Positions 28,959 through 38,060 of a stretch of DNA of 64,000 bases are shown here, in pieces. The stretch comes from Pseudomonas koreensis (lineage in GTDB: Bacteria; Pseudomonadota; Gammaproteobacteria; Pseudomonadales; Pseudomonadaceae). Made by a program: the position numbers and the translations under genes. Within the stretch, counting starts at the first letter, position 1. Each line of letters begins with the position of its first letter. A model generated the notes under the pieces. It saw nothing but the letters and a program-made list of their open reading frames with translations. It was not told the origin of the DNA and did no database searches. The stretch spans positions 620,001 through 684,000 of the forward strand of contig NZ_JAAQYM010000002.1 in assembly GCF_012986595.1 (NCBI RefSeq). The letters run 5' to 3'.

Positions 28959-29879
28959 TCAGGAAGTCGCCGCAGTGCTGGCTGGCGTACTGGCCTGCGG
29001 CGCTGGCGCGGTGGTCGGCGCCACCCGCGCCAGTTTCACGCTGACCCGGCGGTTCTTCGCCCGGTTGGCCGCGTTGCTGTTCGGCACCAGTGGATATTGC
29101 TCACCATGGAAGCGCACGGTGATCTGCGACTCGGCGATGCCATTGGCCTTGAAGAAGTCGACCACGGCCAGCGCGCGACGGCGCGACAGTTCACGGTTGG
29201 TCAGACGATTGCCGCTGTTGTCGGAGTAGCCATCGAGTTCGATGTGATTGACCGTCGGATCGGCCTTCATGTACTCGAGCATCACTTGCAGCCTGGCCTT
29301 GGCGGCGGCGTCCAGATCGGTGCCTTCGCCCGGGAAGCCGACCTGCGACTGTTTCACCTGATCGAAATTCTGCGGCAGCAACTTCGCCACACAAGTCTGG
29401 TATTCGTTGAAAGCCTTGCTGAACTTGACCGGCAGCAAGCGCACTTCAGACACCCGGCCATCGCCGGATGCACGGCGTACCACCGGGCTGCGACCGTCGA
29501 GCAGACCGCTGATCAGCCCACCGGCCTGCGATTGCGAACTGTTGAACAGCACGTTGCCGGTGCCGATCCTGACGCTGCCCAGGTAGATGTCGTTGCGCCC
29601 CGGCTGCCACGGCGCGGCCGCCGCCAGCAGGGTCGCCGAACCGCCGCCGAGCATGGCGTTGTAGGCGTTCAGACGAAAAATCGCCTGCTCGCCAGCCTTG
29701 CGCACGAACTGGCCCGAGCCGAAATCGGTGATCGGCTGGGTCAGGCGGCACTCGAACTTGTCGCCCTCGACCGTCCACTCAATGTTCTCCAGACGTGTCT
29801 GGTAGGTGAGCGCCATCGCGGGGAGGCTGGCAAACACACTGAGCAAGGCTAAATATCGCTGGCGCACGGGAGGCTCCAT
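28959..29879 (-). CDS. motY: MotY-like OmpA-family flagellar T-ring/stator protein
   Basis: This 306-residue protein has a signal peptide (to about residue 24, PAMA-LTYQ), a MotY N-terminal domain (about 25-165) and a C-terminal OmpA peptidoglycan-binding domain (ELDGYSDNSGNRLTNREL and RAKNRRVSVKL). MotY anchors the stators of Pseudomonas/Vibrio polar flagella. The argG-motY-pyrC order matches P. aeruginosa PA3525-PA3527 (recalled), supporting the name. ATG at 29879 is chosen because a good signal peptide begins there. The tail is Ala/Pro/Thr-rich. It is divergent from pyrC. Confidence 0.8.
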   Translation of the reverse strand: MEPPVRQRYLALLSVFASLPAMALTYQTRLENIEWTVEGDKFECRLTQPITDFGSGQFVRKAGEQAIFRLNAYNAMLGGGSATLLAAAAPWQPGRNDIYLGSVRIGTGNVLFNSSQSQAGGLISGLLDGRSPVVRRASGDGRVSEVRLLPVKFSKAFNEYQTCVAKLLPQNFDQVKQSQVGFPGEGTDLDAAAKARLQVMLEYMKADPTVNHIELDGYSDNSGNRLTNRELSRRRALAVVDFFKANGIAESQITVRFHGEQYPLVPNSNAANRAKNRRVSVKLARVAPTTAPAPQASTPASTAATS

Positions 29880-30027
29880 TGGCTTCTGTAACACAAAGAC
29901 CGATTCACACTATGTTTACGGCATACCTACGGGATATCGGAAGGTTCCCGCAAAACTTGATAGCGAGTGCCTGCAAGAGTCTTTTCCGGTAGCATTCCCC
30001 TCAGTTTGACCCGCCTGGAATCCCCTC

Positions 30028-31074
30028 ATGTCCGACCGCCTGACCCTGCTGCGTCCCGACGACTGGCACATTCATCTTCGCGATGGTGCCGTGTTGACCA
30101 ATACCGTTGCCGATGTTGCGCGCACCTTTGGCCGCGCCATCATCATGCCCAACCTGGTACCACCGGTGCGCAACGCCGCCGAAGCCGACGGCTATCGCCA
30201 GCGGATTCTCGCTGCCCGCCCGGCCGGCAGTCGCTTCGAACCGCTGATGGTGCTGTACCTCACCGACCGCACCCAGCCCGAAGAAATTCGTGAGGCCAAG
30301 GCCAGCGGTTTCGTGCACGCCGCCAAGCTGTACCCGGCCGGCGCCACCACCAACTCCGATTCCGGAGTGACCAGCATCGACAAGATCTTCCCGGCGCTGG
30401 AAGCCATGGCCGAAGTCGGCATGCCGCTGCTGATCCACGGCGAAGTCACCCGTGGCGATGTCGATGTCTTCGACCGCGAAAAGATTTTCATCGATGAGCA
30501 CATGCGCCGTGTGGTCGAGCGTTTCCCGACGCTCAAAGTGGTGTTCGAACACATCACCACCGGCGACGCCGTGCAGTTCGTCAACGAGGCTTCGGCCAAC
30601 GTCGGCGCAACCATCACCGCGCATCACCTGCTGTACAACCGCAACCACATGCTGGTGGGCGGGATCCGGCCGCACTTCTATTGCCTGCCGATCCTCAAGC
30701 GTAATACCCATCAGGAAGCCCTGCTCGACGCCGCCACCAGCGGCAGCGCGAAGTTCTTCCTCGGCACCGACTCGGCGCCGCACGCCCAGCACGCCAAGGA
30801 AGCCGCCTGCGGCTGCGCCGGCTGCTACACCGCGTACGCCGCCATCGAGCTGTATGCCGAAGCCTTCGAACAGCGCAACGCGCTGGACAAGCTCGAGGCG
30901 TTTGCCAGCCTCAACGGCCCGCGCTTCTACGGTCTGCCGGCCAACACCGATCGCATCACCCTGGTTCGCGAAGAATGGACCGCCCCGACCAGCCTGCCAT
31001 TCGGCGAGCTGAACGTTATCCCGCTGCGCGCCGGTGAAAAACTGCGCTGGCGCCTGCTGGAGGAACACGCGTGA
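30028..31074 (+). CDS. pyrC: Dihydroorotase
   Basis: This 348-residue class II dihydroorotase cyclises carbamoyl-aspartate in pyrimidine synthesis. The metal motif is HIHLRDG near residue 13, the carboxylated Lys is in [14 protein letters not shown], further ligands lie in LLIHGEV and VFEHITT, and the catalytic Asp in GTDSAPH. Length is normal. The stop overlaps the rnt start by four bases. Confidence 0.97.
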   Translation: MSDRLTLLRPDDWHIHLRDGAVLTNTVADVARTFGRAIIMPNLVPPVRNAAEADGYRQRILAARPAGSRFEPLMVLYLTDRTQPEEIREAKASGFVHAAKLYPAGATTNSDSGVTSIDKIFPALEAMAEVGMPLLIHGEVTRGDVDVFDREKIFIDEHMRRVVERFPTLKVVFEHITTGDAVQFVNEASANVGATITAHHLLYNRNHMLVGGIRPHFYCLPILKRNTHQEALLDAATSGSAKFFLGTDSAPHAQHAKEAACGCAGCYTAYAAIELYAEAFEQRNALDKLEAFASLNGPRFYGLPANTDRITLVREEWTAPTSLPFGELNVIPLRAGEKLRWRLLEEHA

Positions 31075-31748
31075 GTGAAGACCATTTCGACGACGAACTG
31101 GACGGTCAAGGTGGCGGCGGCGGTTCCCGTCATCCAATGGCAGCGCGTTTTCGCGGTTACCTGCCGGTTGTCGTCGACGTAGAGACCGGTGGCTTCAATT
31201 CGGCCACCGACGCTCTGCTGGAGATTGCCGCGACCACCATCGCCATGGATGAAAAGGGTTTCGTTTACCCGGACCACACCTACTTCTTCCGCGTTGAGCC
31301 GTTCGAAGGCGCCAACATCGAAGCGGCGGCGCTGGAGTTCACCGGGATCAAGCTCGATCACCCGCTGCGCATGGCCGTCAGCGAAGAAACCGCGCTGACC
31401 GACATCTTCCGCGGCGTGCGCAAGGCGCTGAAGGCCAACGGCTGCAAACGGGCGATCCTGGTCGGCCACAACAGCAGCTTCGACCTCGGCTTCCTGAATG
31501 CTGCCGTGGCGCGCCTGGACATGAAACGCAACCCGTTTCATCCGTTCTCCAGCTTCGACACCGCGACGCTGGCGGGCCTGGCTTACGGTCAAACCGTACT
31601 GGCCAAAGCCTGTCAGGCAGCCGACATCGACTTCGATGGCCGTGAAGCGCACTCGGCGCGTTACGACACCGAGAAGACTGCCGAGCTGTTCTGCGGCATC
31701 GTCAATCGCTGGAAGCAGATGGGCGGCTGGGAAGACTTCGACGACTGA
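31071..31748 (+). CDS. rnt: Ribonuclease T
   Basis: This 225-residue DEDDh 3'-5' exoribonuclease trims tRNA and 5S rRNA ends. Exo I is [12 protein letters not shown] (Asp-Glu), Exo II is [12 protein letters not shown] and Exo III is [15 protein letters not shown]. The start is GTG at 31071 with GGAGG eight bases upstream, overlapping pyrC by four bases. The N-terminal extension ([18 protein letters not shown]) is usual for Pseudomonas RNase T. A bidirectional terminator follows. Confidence 0.96.
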   Translation: MSEDHFDDELDGQGGGGGSRHPMAARFRGYLPVVVDVETGGFNSATDALLEIAATTIAMDEKGFVYPDHTYFFRVEPFEGANIEAAALEFTGIKLDHPLRMAVSEETALTDIFRGVRKALKANGCKRAILVGHNSSFDLGFLNAAVARLDMKRNPFHPFSSFDTATLAGLAYGQTVLAKACQAADIDFDGREAHSARYDTEKTAELFCGIVNRWKQMGGWEDFDD

Positions 31749-31774
31749 TCCTCGTCGGGTCAATCCTGCACATG

Positions 31775-31804
31775 AAAAAACCGGCCACGTGGGCCGGTTT
31801 TTTT
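31775..31804. terminator. Bidirectional terminator between rnt and peroxiredoxin
   Basis: AAAAAACCGGCC and GGCCGGTTTTTTT form a short-looped hairpin with A and T runs. It serves the convergent rnt and peroxiredoxin genes. Confidence 0.9.
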
Positions 31805-31822
31805 GTACCTCGACGTTGCGCC

Positions 31823-32425
31823 TTACAGGGCAGCAGCGTTCTCGGTCAGGTAAGCCGCAACGCCTTCTGGCGAAGCGTTCATGCCTTTGTCGCCTTTTTT
31901 CCAGTTGGCAGGGCAGACTTCGCCGTGCTCTTCGTGGAATTGCAGAGCGTCAACCAGACGGATCAGCTCTTCCATGTTACGGCCCAGCGGCAGGTCGTTG
32001 ATGATCTGCGAGCGGACAACACCCTTGTCGTCGATCAGGAACGCGCCACGGAAAGCCACGCCGCCTTCGGACTCAACGTCGTAGGCCTTGGCGATTTCGT
32101 GCTTCATGTCGGCAGCCATGGTGTATTTCACCTGGCCGATGCCGCCGTTGTTGACCGGGGTGTTGCGCCAGGCGTTGTGGGTGAAGTGCGAGTCGATCGA
32201 CACAGCGACCACTTCCACATTACGTGCCTTGAAATCGGCCATGCGGTTGTCCAGAGCGATCAGCTCGGACGGGCAGACGAAGGTGAAGTCCAGTGGGTAG
32301 AAGAACACCAGGCCGTATTTGCCTTTGATGGCCGAGGACAGGGTGAAGCTGTCAACGATCTCGCCATTGCCGAGTACGGCCGGAACGGTGAAGTCAGGGG
32401 CTTGTTTGCCTACGAGTACGCTCAT
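31823..32425 (-). CDS. 2-Cys peroxiredoxin (AhpC/TSA family)
   Basis: This 200-residue thiol peroxidase reduces hydroperoxides. The peroxidatic Cys is in FVCPSEL (about 51) and the resolving Cys in GEVCPANWKKG (about 171), so it is a typical 2-Cys type. The C-terminal extension (KGMNASPEGVAAYL) is AhpC-like. GGAGATATCC precedes the ATG. It is divergent from bfd across a 312-base gap. Its neighbours are iron-storage genes, which fits an oxidative-stress role. No reductase gene is adjacent. Confidence 0.93.
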   Translation of the reverse strand: MSVLVGKQAPDFTVPAVLGNGEIVDSFTLSSAIKGKYGLVFFYPLDFTFVCPSELIALDNRMADFKARNVEVVAVSIDSHFTHNAWRNTPVNNGGIGQVKYTMAADMKHEIAKAYDVESEGGVAFRGAFLIDDKGVVRSQIINDLPLGRNMEELIRLVDALQFHEEHGEVCPANWKKGDKGMNASPEGVAAYLTENAAAL

Positions 32426-32737
32426 GGATATCTCCTGGTGAATAACTTGAAGTTCAGGGTCCGGGCCAGCCTGCCACCCTCAGACGACAGCCCTGTGACA
32501 CGAACCCTCTTCGCAAGGGCCGACCATCATACACTGCGTTTTTCGCCTGTCCTTAACGGTTTTTGCCCAAGGCGGATAACGGACCGGCATTTTCGGGGCC
32601 AGGCAAATCGCCATTAACCACCGTTCGTCAGTGACCCGCATTTCGATCGAAAACCATTCAGAAAGCACTTTGACAATCATTCTCGTTAACATTAAGATCC
32701 ATCGCAATTGAGTCACAACCAGCGACGGTTCTCACTT
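32426..32737. other. Intergenic region between peroxiredoxin and bfd
   Basis: This 312-base gap between divergent genes holds the Fur-like box at 32672-32690 in front of bfd and the peroxiredoxin promoter region. There is no convincing gene in it. A 78-codon frame on the - strand is not supported by composition or a start signal. Confidence 0.6.
32672..32690 (+). promoter_or_regulatory. Fur box upstream of bfd
   Basis: GACAATCATTCTCGTTAAC matches the 19-base Fur consensus (GATAATGATAATCATTATC) at about 13 positions. It ends 47 bases before the bfd start. bfd is induced by iron starvation in Pseudomonas, consistent with Fur repression. Confidence 0.7.
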
Positions 32738-32956
32738 ATGTATGTTTGTCTCTGCACTGGCGTCACCGACGGACAGATCCGCGAAGCGATCTATGAAGGT
32801 TGCTGCAGCTATAAAGAAGTCCGCCAGGCCACCGGCGTCGCCAGCCAATGCGGCAAATGTGCGTGCCTTGCCAAGGAAGTGGTTCGCGAAACCCTGACCA
32901 AGCTGCAAACCGCTCAGGCTGCGATCCCCTACCCTGTAGAATTTACAGCGGCGTAA
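32738..32956 (+). CDS. bfd: Bacterioferritin-associated ferredoxin
   Basis: This 72-residue [2Fe-2S] protein docks on bacterioferritin and reduces its ferric core to release iron. The cluster Cys are CLCTG (residues 4 and 6) and CGKCAC-type (SQCGKCACLAKE). MYVCLCTGVTD is the family start. ATG at 32738 is chosen, and an upstream ATG-like extension has no homology. It lies directly before bfrB, as in P. aeruginosa, and behind a Fur box. A hairpin terminator separates it from bfrB. Confidence 0.93.
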   Translation: MYVCLCTGVTDGQIREAIYEGCCSYKEVRQATGVASQCGKCACLAKEVVRETLTKLQTAQAAIPYPVEFTAA

Positions 32957-32970
32957 TCCCCCCCTATTTC

Positions 32971-33000
32971 AAAAAACCGGACATATGTCCGGTTTTTTTA
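32971..33000 (+). terminator. bfd terminator
   Basis: AAAAAACCGGACAT/ATGTCCGGTTTTTTT forms a perfect hairpin with flanking A and T runs, 14 bases after the bfd stop. Confidence 0.9.
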
Positions 33001-33157
33001 TGCCTGCAAATCAAGAGCTTAGGCGCTAGACGCGGAACACAAACATTCTTATTCAGATTTAATTTCATTTATTATTCAATAACTTAGGTTTGACACTTAT
33101 AAGTACCAAGCTCAAACTCCGCCTTATATACAGCTATTACAGGGCAGGACTCCCATC

Positions 33158-33631
33158 ATGAAAGGCGACATTACAGTCATCCAGCATCTCAACAAGATCC
33201 TTGCCAATGAACTGGTCGCGATCAATCAGTACTTCCTGCATGCACGCATGTATGAAGATTGGGGCCTGAACAAGCTGGGCAAGCACGAGTACCACGAGTC
33301 CATCGACGAGATGAAACACGCGGACAAGCTGATCAAGCGCATCCTGTTCCTCGAAGGCCTGCCGAACGTGCAGGACCTGGGCAAGCTGCACATCGGCGAG
33401 CACACGCGGGAAATGCTGGAATGCGACCTGCGCATCGAGAAAACCGGTCACGCTGACCTGAAAGCCGCCATCGCGCATTGCGAATCGGTGGGCGATTTCG
33501 GCAGCCGTGAACTGCTCGAAGACATTCTTGAATCCGAAGAAGAACATATCGACTGGCTGGAAACCCAACTGGGCCTGATCGATAAAGTCGGTCTTGAAAA
33601 CTATCTGCAATCGCAGATGGGCGAAGAGTAA
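33158..33631 (+). CDS. bfrB: Bacterioferritin (BfrB type)
   Basis: This 157-residue four-helix ferritin stores iron. The di-iron ligands E18, E51, H54, E94-region, E127 and H130 are present (IEANQ-like [23 protein letters not shown]). Met52 is the haem ligand that marks bacterioferritins. It is preceded by AGGGCAGGACTCCCATC with no strong Shine-Dalgarno. A separate terminator precedes it, so it is transcribed apart from bfd. Confidence 0.95.
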   Translation: MKGDITVIQHLNKILANELVAINQYFLHARMYEDWGLNKLGKHEYHESIDEMKHADKLIKRILFLEGLPNVQDLGKLHIGEHTREMLECDLRIEKTGHADLKAAIAHCESVGDFGSRELLEDILESEEEHIDWLETQLGLIDKVGLENYLQSQMGEE

Positions 33632-33658
33632 GTTAGCGCCCGCTAAACCCGAGACACT

Positions 33659-33697
33659 AAAAAGCCCCGCCCTCTTTCGAGGCGCGGGGCTTTTTAT
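33659..33697 (+). terminator. bfrB terminator
   Basis: AAAAAGCCCCGC and GCGGGGCTTTTT form a stem around CCTCTTTCGAGGC-like loop bases, 28 bases after the bfrB stop. Confidence 0.9.
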
Positions 33698-33728
33698 TGC
33701 CCGGATTTCAATCAAGGCTGAAATCCCT

Positions 33729-33752
33729 GTGGGAGCGAGCAAGCCCGCCCCC
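33729..33752. repeat. Single half REP, TGTGGGAGCGAGC type
   Basis: TGTGGGAGCGAGCAAGCCCG resembles one arm of the REP at 12415-12503, with no mirrored partner here. It lies between the bfrB terminator and the convergent glutaredoxin gene. Confidence 0.6.
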
Positions 33753-33762
33753 AAAGCCGGGA

Positions 33763-34104
33763 TCAGGCTTCGGACTTGTTCGCAGCAGCCGCTTCGACAG
33801 CCGCCTTGATGGTGCTTTGCAGCGAACCGTCTGCAGCCATCTCGGTCATGATATCGCTGCCGCCGACCAGCTCACCGCCGACCCACAGTTGCGGGAAAGT
33901 CGGCCAGTTGGCGTACTTCGGCAGGTTGGCGCGGATTTCCGGGTTCTGCAGGATGTCCACGTACGCAAACTTTTCGCCACACGCCATCACAGCCTGCGCA
34001 GCTTTCGCGGAGAAGCCACACTGCGGGGCATTCGGCGAGCCTTTCATGTAAAGCAGAATGGTGTTGTTGGCAATCTGCTCTTTAATCGTTTCGATGATAT
34101 CCAT
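33763..34104 (-). CDS. grxD: Monothiol glutaredoxin (Grx4/GrxD type)
   Basis: This 113-residue class II glutaredoxin has the active site PQCGFSAKA with one Cys, the WPTFPQLWVGGELVGG segment (cis-Pro and glutathione site), and MKGSPNAPQ. Such proteins carry [2Fe-2S] clusters with BolA partners and help Fe-S delivery. ATG at 34104 (MDIIETIKEQ) has GAGG ten bases upstream and is preferred to a start ten codons earlier. It follows the iron-storage genes as in P. aeruginosa. Confidence 0.93.
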   Translation of the reverse strand: MDIIETIKEQIANNTILLYMKGSPNAPQCGFSAKAAQAVMACGEKFAYVDILQNPEIRANLPKYANWPTFPQLWVGGELVGGSDIMTEMAADGSLQSTIKAAVEAAAANKSEA

Positions 34105-34201
34105 GGAGCACCTCGGCTGAACTTTCCGACTCATGGGTCGGCACGGTGGCGCATTGTAACGGAATCCCGAGCGCGCTGCTCGGTCTCCCCGACAGACATG
34201 C

Positions 34202-36307
34202 TCAAGCCGCCGCCACCGTCACCGGTACGCCATTGAGCGCCGCATTGCCCGACAACTCGTCGAGCTGGCATTCATCGGTCAGGTCGTTGGCACTCGACCC
34301 CGGCTGGCCGCTGGCAATCGTCATCTGCACCCCCGGCCGCGCATGCCCCCAACCGTGTGGCAGGCTGACCACGCCCTTCATCATGTCCAGACTGCCAAGC
34401 ACCTCGACTTCAATCTGCCCGACCCGCGAACTGACGCGCACCCGTTGCCCATCGCTGAGCCCGCGACTGGCGAGGTCATCCGGGTGCATCAGCAACTGAT
34501 GCCGTGGCTTGCCCTTCACCAGTCGATGGTAGTTGTGCATCCAGGAATTGTTGCTGCGCACATGTCGGCGGCCAATCATCAACAGCTCATCGGCGGCGGG
34601 CGCCTGCAGTGCCGCAAAGCGTGCGAGGTCCGCGAGAATCTCTGGCGGCGCGGCCTGCACATGCTGATTCGGCGTTTTCAGGCGCGATGCCAGATTGGGC
34701 TTCAACGCGCCCAGATCAATGCCATGCGGATGATCGAACAGCGTCGCCAACGAGAGTTTCTGCTCGGACGCATCCCCGTACAGGCCCATGCGCAGGCCCA
34801 TGTCGATCATCTTCGAGGGCGGCATCGTCGGTTTCAGTTCCTTGCCGGTCTTTTCGGCAAAGGCCTTGGCCAGGCCGACGAAGATCTCCCAGTCGTGCAA
34901 CGCGCCTTCGGGCTTGGCGAGTATCGCCCGATTGAAGCGGGTGACGTTGCGCACCGCGAACAGATTGAATGTGGTGTCGTAGTGATCGTTTTCCAGTGCC
35001 GAGGTCGACGGCAGGATCAGGTCGGCGTAACGCGTAGTCTCGTTGATGTACAGGTCGATGCTGACCATGAATTCCAGCCCGTCCAGCGCTTGCTCCAGTT
35101 GCCGTCCGTTCGGCGTCGACAGCACAGGGTTACCGGCCACGGTGATCAATGCGCGAATCTGCCCTTCGCCTTCGGTGAGCATCTCCTCGGCCAGCGCCGA
35201 CACCGGCAGCTCGCCGCCGTACTCGGGGCGCCCGGACACCCGGCTCTGCCACTTGTTGAAATGCCCGCCCGAGGTCGATGCCACCAGATCCACCGCCGGC
35301 TCGGTGCACAACGCACCGCCTACCCGATCAAGGTTGCCGGTGACCAGGTTGATCAACTGCACCAGCCAGTGGCACAAGGTGCCGAATGCCTGGGTGGAAA
35401 CACCCATGCGTCCGTAGCACACCGCGCTCGGCGCTGCGGCGAAATCCCGCGCCAGTTGGCGAATCTGCTCGGCTGGCACGGCGCACAATGGACTCATGGC
35501 CTCGGCGGTAAACGTCGCCACCGCCGCGCGCACCTCATCGAGGCCTTCGACCGGCAAGTGACTGCCACGCGTCAGGCCTTCACTGAACAGCGTATTGAGC
35601 AATCCGAACAGCAGCGCCGCGTCGCCGCCCGGGCGTACGAACAAGTGCTGATCGGCGATGGCCGCGGTTTCGCTGCGCCGTGGATCGACCACCACCACTT
35701 TGCCGCCGCGCGCCTGAATCGCCTTCAGGCGTTTCTCGACATCGGGCACGGTCATGATGCTGCCGTTGGACGCCAGCGGGTTACCGCCCAGAATCAGCAT
35801 GAAATCGGTGTGATCGATGTCCGGGATCGGCAGTAACAAGCCGTGGCCGTACATCAGGTAACTGCTCAAGTGATGGGGCAACTGATCGACCGAGGTCGCG
35901 GAATAGCGGTTGCGCGTTTTCAACAGGCCGAGGAAGTAGTTGCTGTGGGTCATCAGCCCGTAATTGTGCACGCTCGGGTTGCCCTGATAGACCGCCACCG
36001 CGTTCTGCCCGTGACGCTCCTGAATCGCCGCCAGACGCTCGGCCACCAGCGCAAAGGCCTCGTCCCACGCGATCGGCAGCCATTCACTGCCAACCCGGCG
36101 CATCGGCTGGCGCAGGCGGTCGGGATCATTCTGGATGTCTTGCAGGGCCACGGCCTTGGGACAGATGTGTCCACGGCTGAACGTATCGAGGGCGTCGCCC
36201 TTGATCGAGGTGATCGCGACATTGCCATCGGTTTCAGTGGTTTCGATGGTCAGGCCGCAGATGGCTTCGCACAGGTGGCAGGCACGGTGGTGGAGAGTCT
36301 TGGTCAT
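34202..36307 (-). CDS. Molybdopterin oxidoreductase of the DMSO-reductase superfamily
   Basis: This is a 701-residue Mo-bis-MGD enzyme. The N-terminal [4Fe-4S] motif is C10, C13, C17 and C49 (ACHLCEAICGL and RGHICPKAV), with the following Lys. The mid-domain carries GNPLASNGSIM and VVDPRRSETA, and the C-terminal molydopterin dinucleotide-binding domain is near MHPDDLASRGLSDGQ. No Tat signal is seen, so it is likely cytoplasmic. D141 (SVDQLPHH) falls near where formate dehydrogenase H has its Sec/Cys metal ligand. The substrate is unknown. No partner subunits or cofactor genes are adjacent. Confidence 0.8.
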   Translation of the reverse strand: MTKTLHHRACHLCEAICGLTIETTETDGNVAITSIKGDALDTFSRGHICPKAVALQDIQNDPDRLRQPMRRVGSEWLPIAWDEAFALVAERLAAIQERHGQNAVAVYQGNPSVHNYGLMTHSNYFLGLLKTRNRYSATSVDQLPHHLSSYLMYGHGLLLPIPDIDHTDFMLILGGNPLASNGSIMTVPDVEKRLKAIQARGGKVVVVDPRRSETAAIADQHLFVRPGGDAALLFGLLNTLFSEGLTRGSHLPVEGLDEVRAAVATFTAEAMSPLCAVPAEQIRQLARDFAAAPSAVCYGRMGVSTQAFGTLCHWLVQLINLVTGNLDRVGGALCTEPAVDLVASTSGGHFNKWQSRVSGRPEYGGELPVSALAEEMLTEGEGQIRALITVAGNPVLSTPNGRQLEQALDGLEFMVSIDLYINETTRYADLILPSTSALENDHYDTTFNLFAVRNVTRFNRAILAKPEGALHDWEIFVGLAKAFAEKTGKELKPTMPPSKMIDMGLRMGLYGDASEQKLSLATLFDHPHGIDLGALKPNLASRLKTPNQHVQAAPPEILADLARFAALQAPAADELLMIGRRHVRSNNSWMHNYHRLVKGKPRHQLLMHPDDLASRGLSDGQRVRVSSRVGQIEVEVLGSLDMMKGVVSLPHGWGHARPGVQMTIASGQPGSSANDLTDECQLDELSGNAALNGVPVTVAAA

Positions 36308-36444
36308 GGCCAGTCTCTGTCTTGTTCTGGGCAGGCAACGGTGATGCCTGCGGGAACAAAACTATGGCCCGTGCCCGGGAACGATGCCAGCGACGTTCGT
36401 CTTGTGAATCGACGGTTATCAGGCGAGCCGATAGCCCGCCACGT

Positions 36445-36735
36445 TCAATTGGACGGCAACTGCGGCGGTGGCTGCAGCTGGATTTCCTGAATGGTTTCGA
36501 TCTGCTCGTGGGCGACGTGCACGCCGGTGAGTTCGCCGATCAGTCGCCAGTGTTCGTCGAGTCCGGCACTGATGGTAGCCATGCGATCGATCATGTGGCG
36601 GCCGGCGGTCTTGACCACGTCGTCTTCGCTACGCAGCAACTCGAAGGACATCGAAGTCACCGACGCGGTGAGATGAGTCAGTGAGCGAGCCGTGTGGCCC
36701 AGCAATTCCATTAACAGTTTTTCTTTCGATTCCAT
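36445..36735 (-). CDS. Hypothetical helical protein, 96 residues
   Basis: This small protein is predicted all-helical, starting MESKEKLLMELLGHTAR and ending QLQPPPQLPSN. AGGAAGC lies a few bases before the ATG. It has charged residues spread on several heptads (HMIDRMATISAGLDEHWRLI) and no signal peptide or metal motif. I do not recognise the family. It is not clearly in an operon with the molybdopterin gene, 137 bases away. Confidence 0.6.
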   Translation of the reverse strand: MESKEKLLMELLGHTARSLTHLTASVTSMSFELLRSEDDVVKTAGRHMIDRMATISAGLDEHWRLIGELTGVHVAHEQIETIQEIQLQPPPQLPSN

Positions 36736-37139
36736 GCGGAGGCTTCCTGCGTCGCTCGAAACTTATTTATAACCCAGCACTTTGCTTTAGCAAATGTTTC
36801 AGCCTGCGTATCCGACCAAGCGAAACCACAACTGCACAGTCTCGAAGCGACCCGAGTGCCACTCTGCCCGCCACGCCGGATTGCCAAGCCCGCCGGGGCC
36901 AGTGTACAAAGAGGCTCGCTGCTGTCCTGAACCCGGCTTCAACTGCGTGACTGCCACCGGCGGTTCGCTCTGCGAATTCTGCAAAAACCGTAGCCTATTG
37001 GAAAAACGCGACATTTAGTGTCAATATCGCGCCTCCCCCTATTTCGTCGCCCCGTGCGGCTTACGCCGCAGGTCTCGCCCGTTGTTCCGTTAAACAAGGC
37101 TTTGAGCATCTGCGGTTTGTAGCAAAAAGGTAGTCAATG
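36736..37139. other. Intergenic region upstream of argF
   Basis: This 404-base gap holds the argF promoter region, with an ArgR-like half-site at 36998-37013. It also has overlapping small frames on both strands. The + frame around 36900-37018 encodes a Cys-rich string (CCPEPGFNC, CEFCKN), and the - frame 36799-37014 starts at an ATG (MSRFSNRLRFL) but has no good ribosome-binding site. Neither is called as a gene. Confidence 0.45.
36998..37013 (-). promoter_or_regulatory. Putative ArgR half-site before argF
   Basis: On the - strand TGTCGC is followed by eight bases and AA, exactly the Pseudomonas ArgR half-site pattern (TGTCGC-N8-AA) I recall. A second, weaker TGTCAA lies at 37019. argF (anabolic ornithine carbamoyltransferase) is ArgR-repressed in P. 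aeruginosa. Confidence 0.5.
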
Positions 37140-38060
37140 ATGAGCGCAAGGCACTTTCTCTCCCTGATGGATTGCACGCCCGAAGAGCTGGTCAGCGTGA
37201 TCCGTCGAGGCGTTGAGCTCAAGGACCTGCGTAACCGCGGCGTACTGTTCGAGCCTCTGAAAAACCGCGTCCTGGGGATGATCTTCGAGAAATCCTCGAC
37301 CCGTACCCGGATCTCTTTCGAGGCCGGCATGATCCAGCTCGGTGGCCAGGCAATCTTCCTGTCGCCGCGTGACACCCAGCTGGGTCGTGGCGAGCCGATC
37401 GGCGACTGCGCCATTGTCATGTCGAGCATGCTCGATGCGGTGATGATCCGTACCTTTGCCCACAGCACCCTGACCGAATTCGCCGCCAACTCGCGCGTGC
37501 CCGTGATCAACGGCCTGTCCGATGACCTGCACCCGTGCCAGTTGCTGGCCGACATGCAAACCTTCCTTGAGCACCGTGGCTCGATCCAGGGCAAGACCGT
37601 GGCCTGGATCGGCGACGGCAACAACATGTGCAACAGCTATATAGAAGCGGCGATCCAGTTCGACTTCCAGTTGCGCGTTGCCTGCCCGGAAGGTTACGAG
37701 CCGAATCCTGAATTCGTGGCCAAGGCCGGTGATCGTGTGACCATCGTCCGCGATCCGCAGGACGCTGTGCGCGGCGCGCATCTGGTCAGCACCGACGTCT
37801 GGACCTCGATGGGCCAGGAAGAAGAGACCGCCAAGCGTCTGAAGCTGTTCGCGCCATTCCAGGTGAATCGCGCCCTGCTCGACCTGGCGGCCGAAGACGT
37901 GCTGTTCATGCATTGCCTGCCTGCCCACCGCGGCGAAGAAATCAGCCTCGACCTGCTCGATGACCCGCGCTCCGTCGCTTGGGATCAGGCAGAAAACCGT
38001 CTCCACGCACAGAAGGCCCTGCTCGAGTTCCTCGTCGAACCGGCATATCACCACGCATGA
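37140..38060 (+). CDS. argF: Ornithine carbamoyltransferase, anabolic
   Basis: This 306-residue enzyme makes citrulline from ornithine and carbamoyl phosphate. Carbamoyl-phosphate loop [19 protein letters not shown] in [11 protein letters not shown] and the ornithine-site [12 protein letters not shown] are present. [11 protein letters not shown] at 37140 matches known ArgF starts. ATG at 37137 is one codon upstream and equally placed for the AAAAGG site. Its stop overlaps the next gene (ATGA), coupling it to an ABC ATPase. Confidence 0.96.
   Translation: MSARHFLSLMDCTPEELVSVIRRGVELKDLRNRGVLFEPLKNRVLGMIFEKSSTRTRISFEAGMIQLGGQAIFLSPRDTQLGRGEPIGDCAIVMSSMLDAVMIRTFAHSTLTEFAANSRVPVINGLSDDLHPCQLLADMQTFLEHRGSIQGKTVAWIGDGNNMCNSYIEAAIQFDFQLRVACPEGYEPNPEFVAKAGDRVTIVRDPQDAVRGAHLVSTDVWTSMGQEEETAKRLKLFAPFQVNRALLDLAAEDVLFMHCLPAHRGEEISLDLLDDPRSVAWDQAENRLHAQKALLEFLVEPAYHHA

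Noticed and set aside
34343..35836. 497-codon + strand frame over the molybdopterin gene
   Set aside because: It is the antisense shadow of a gene with clear Fe-S and molybdopterin motifs.
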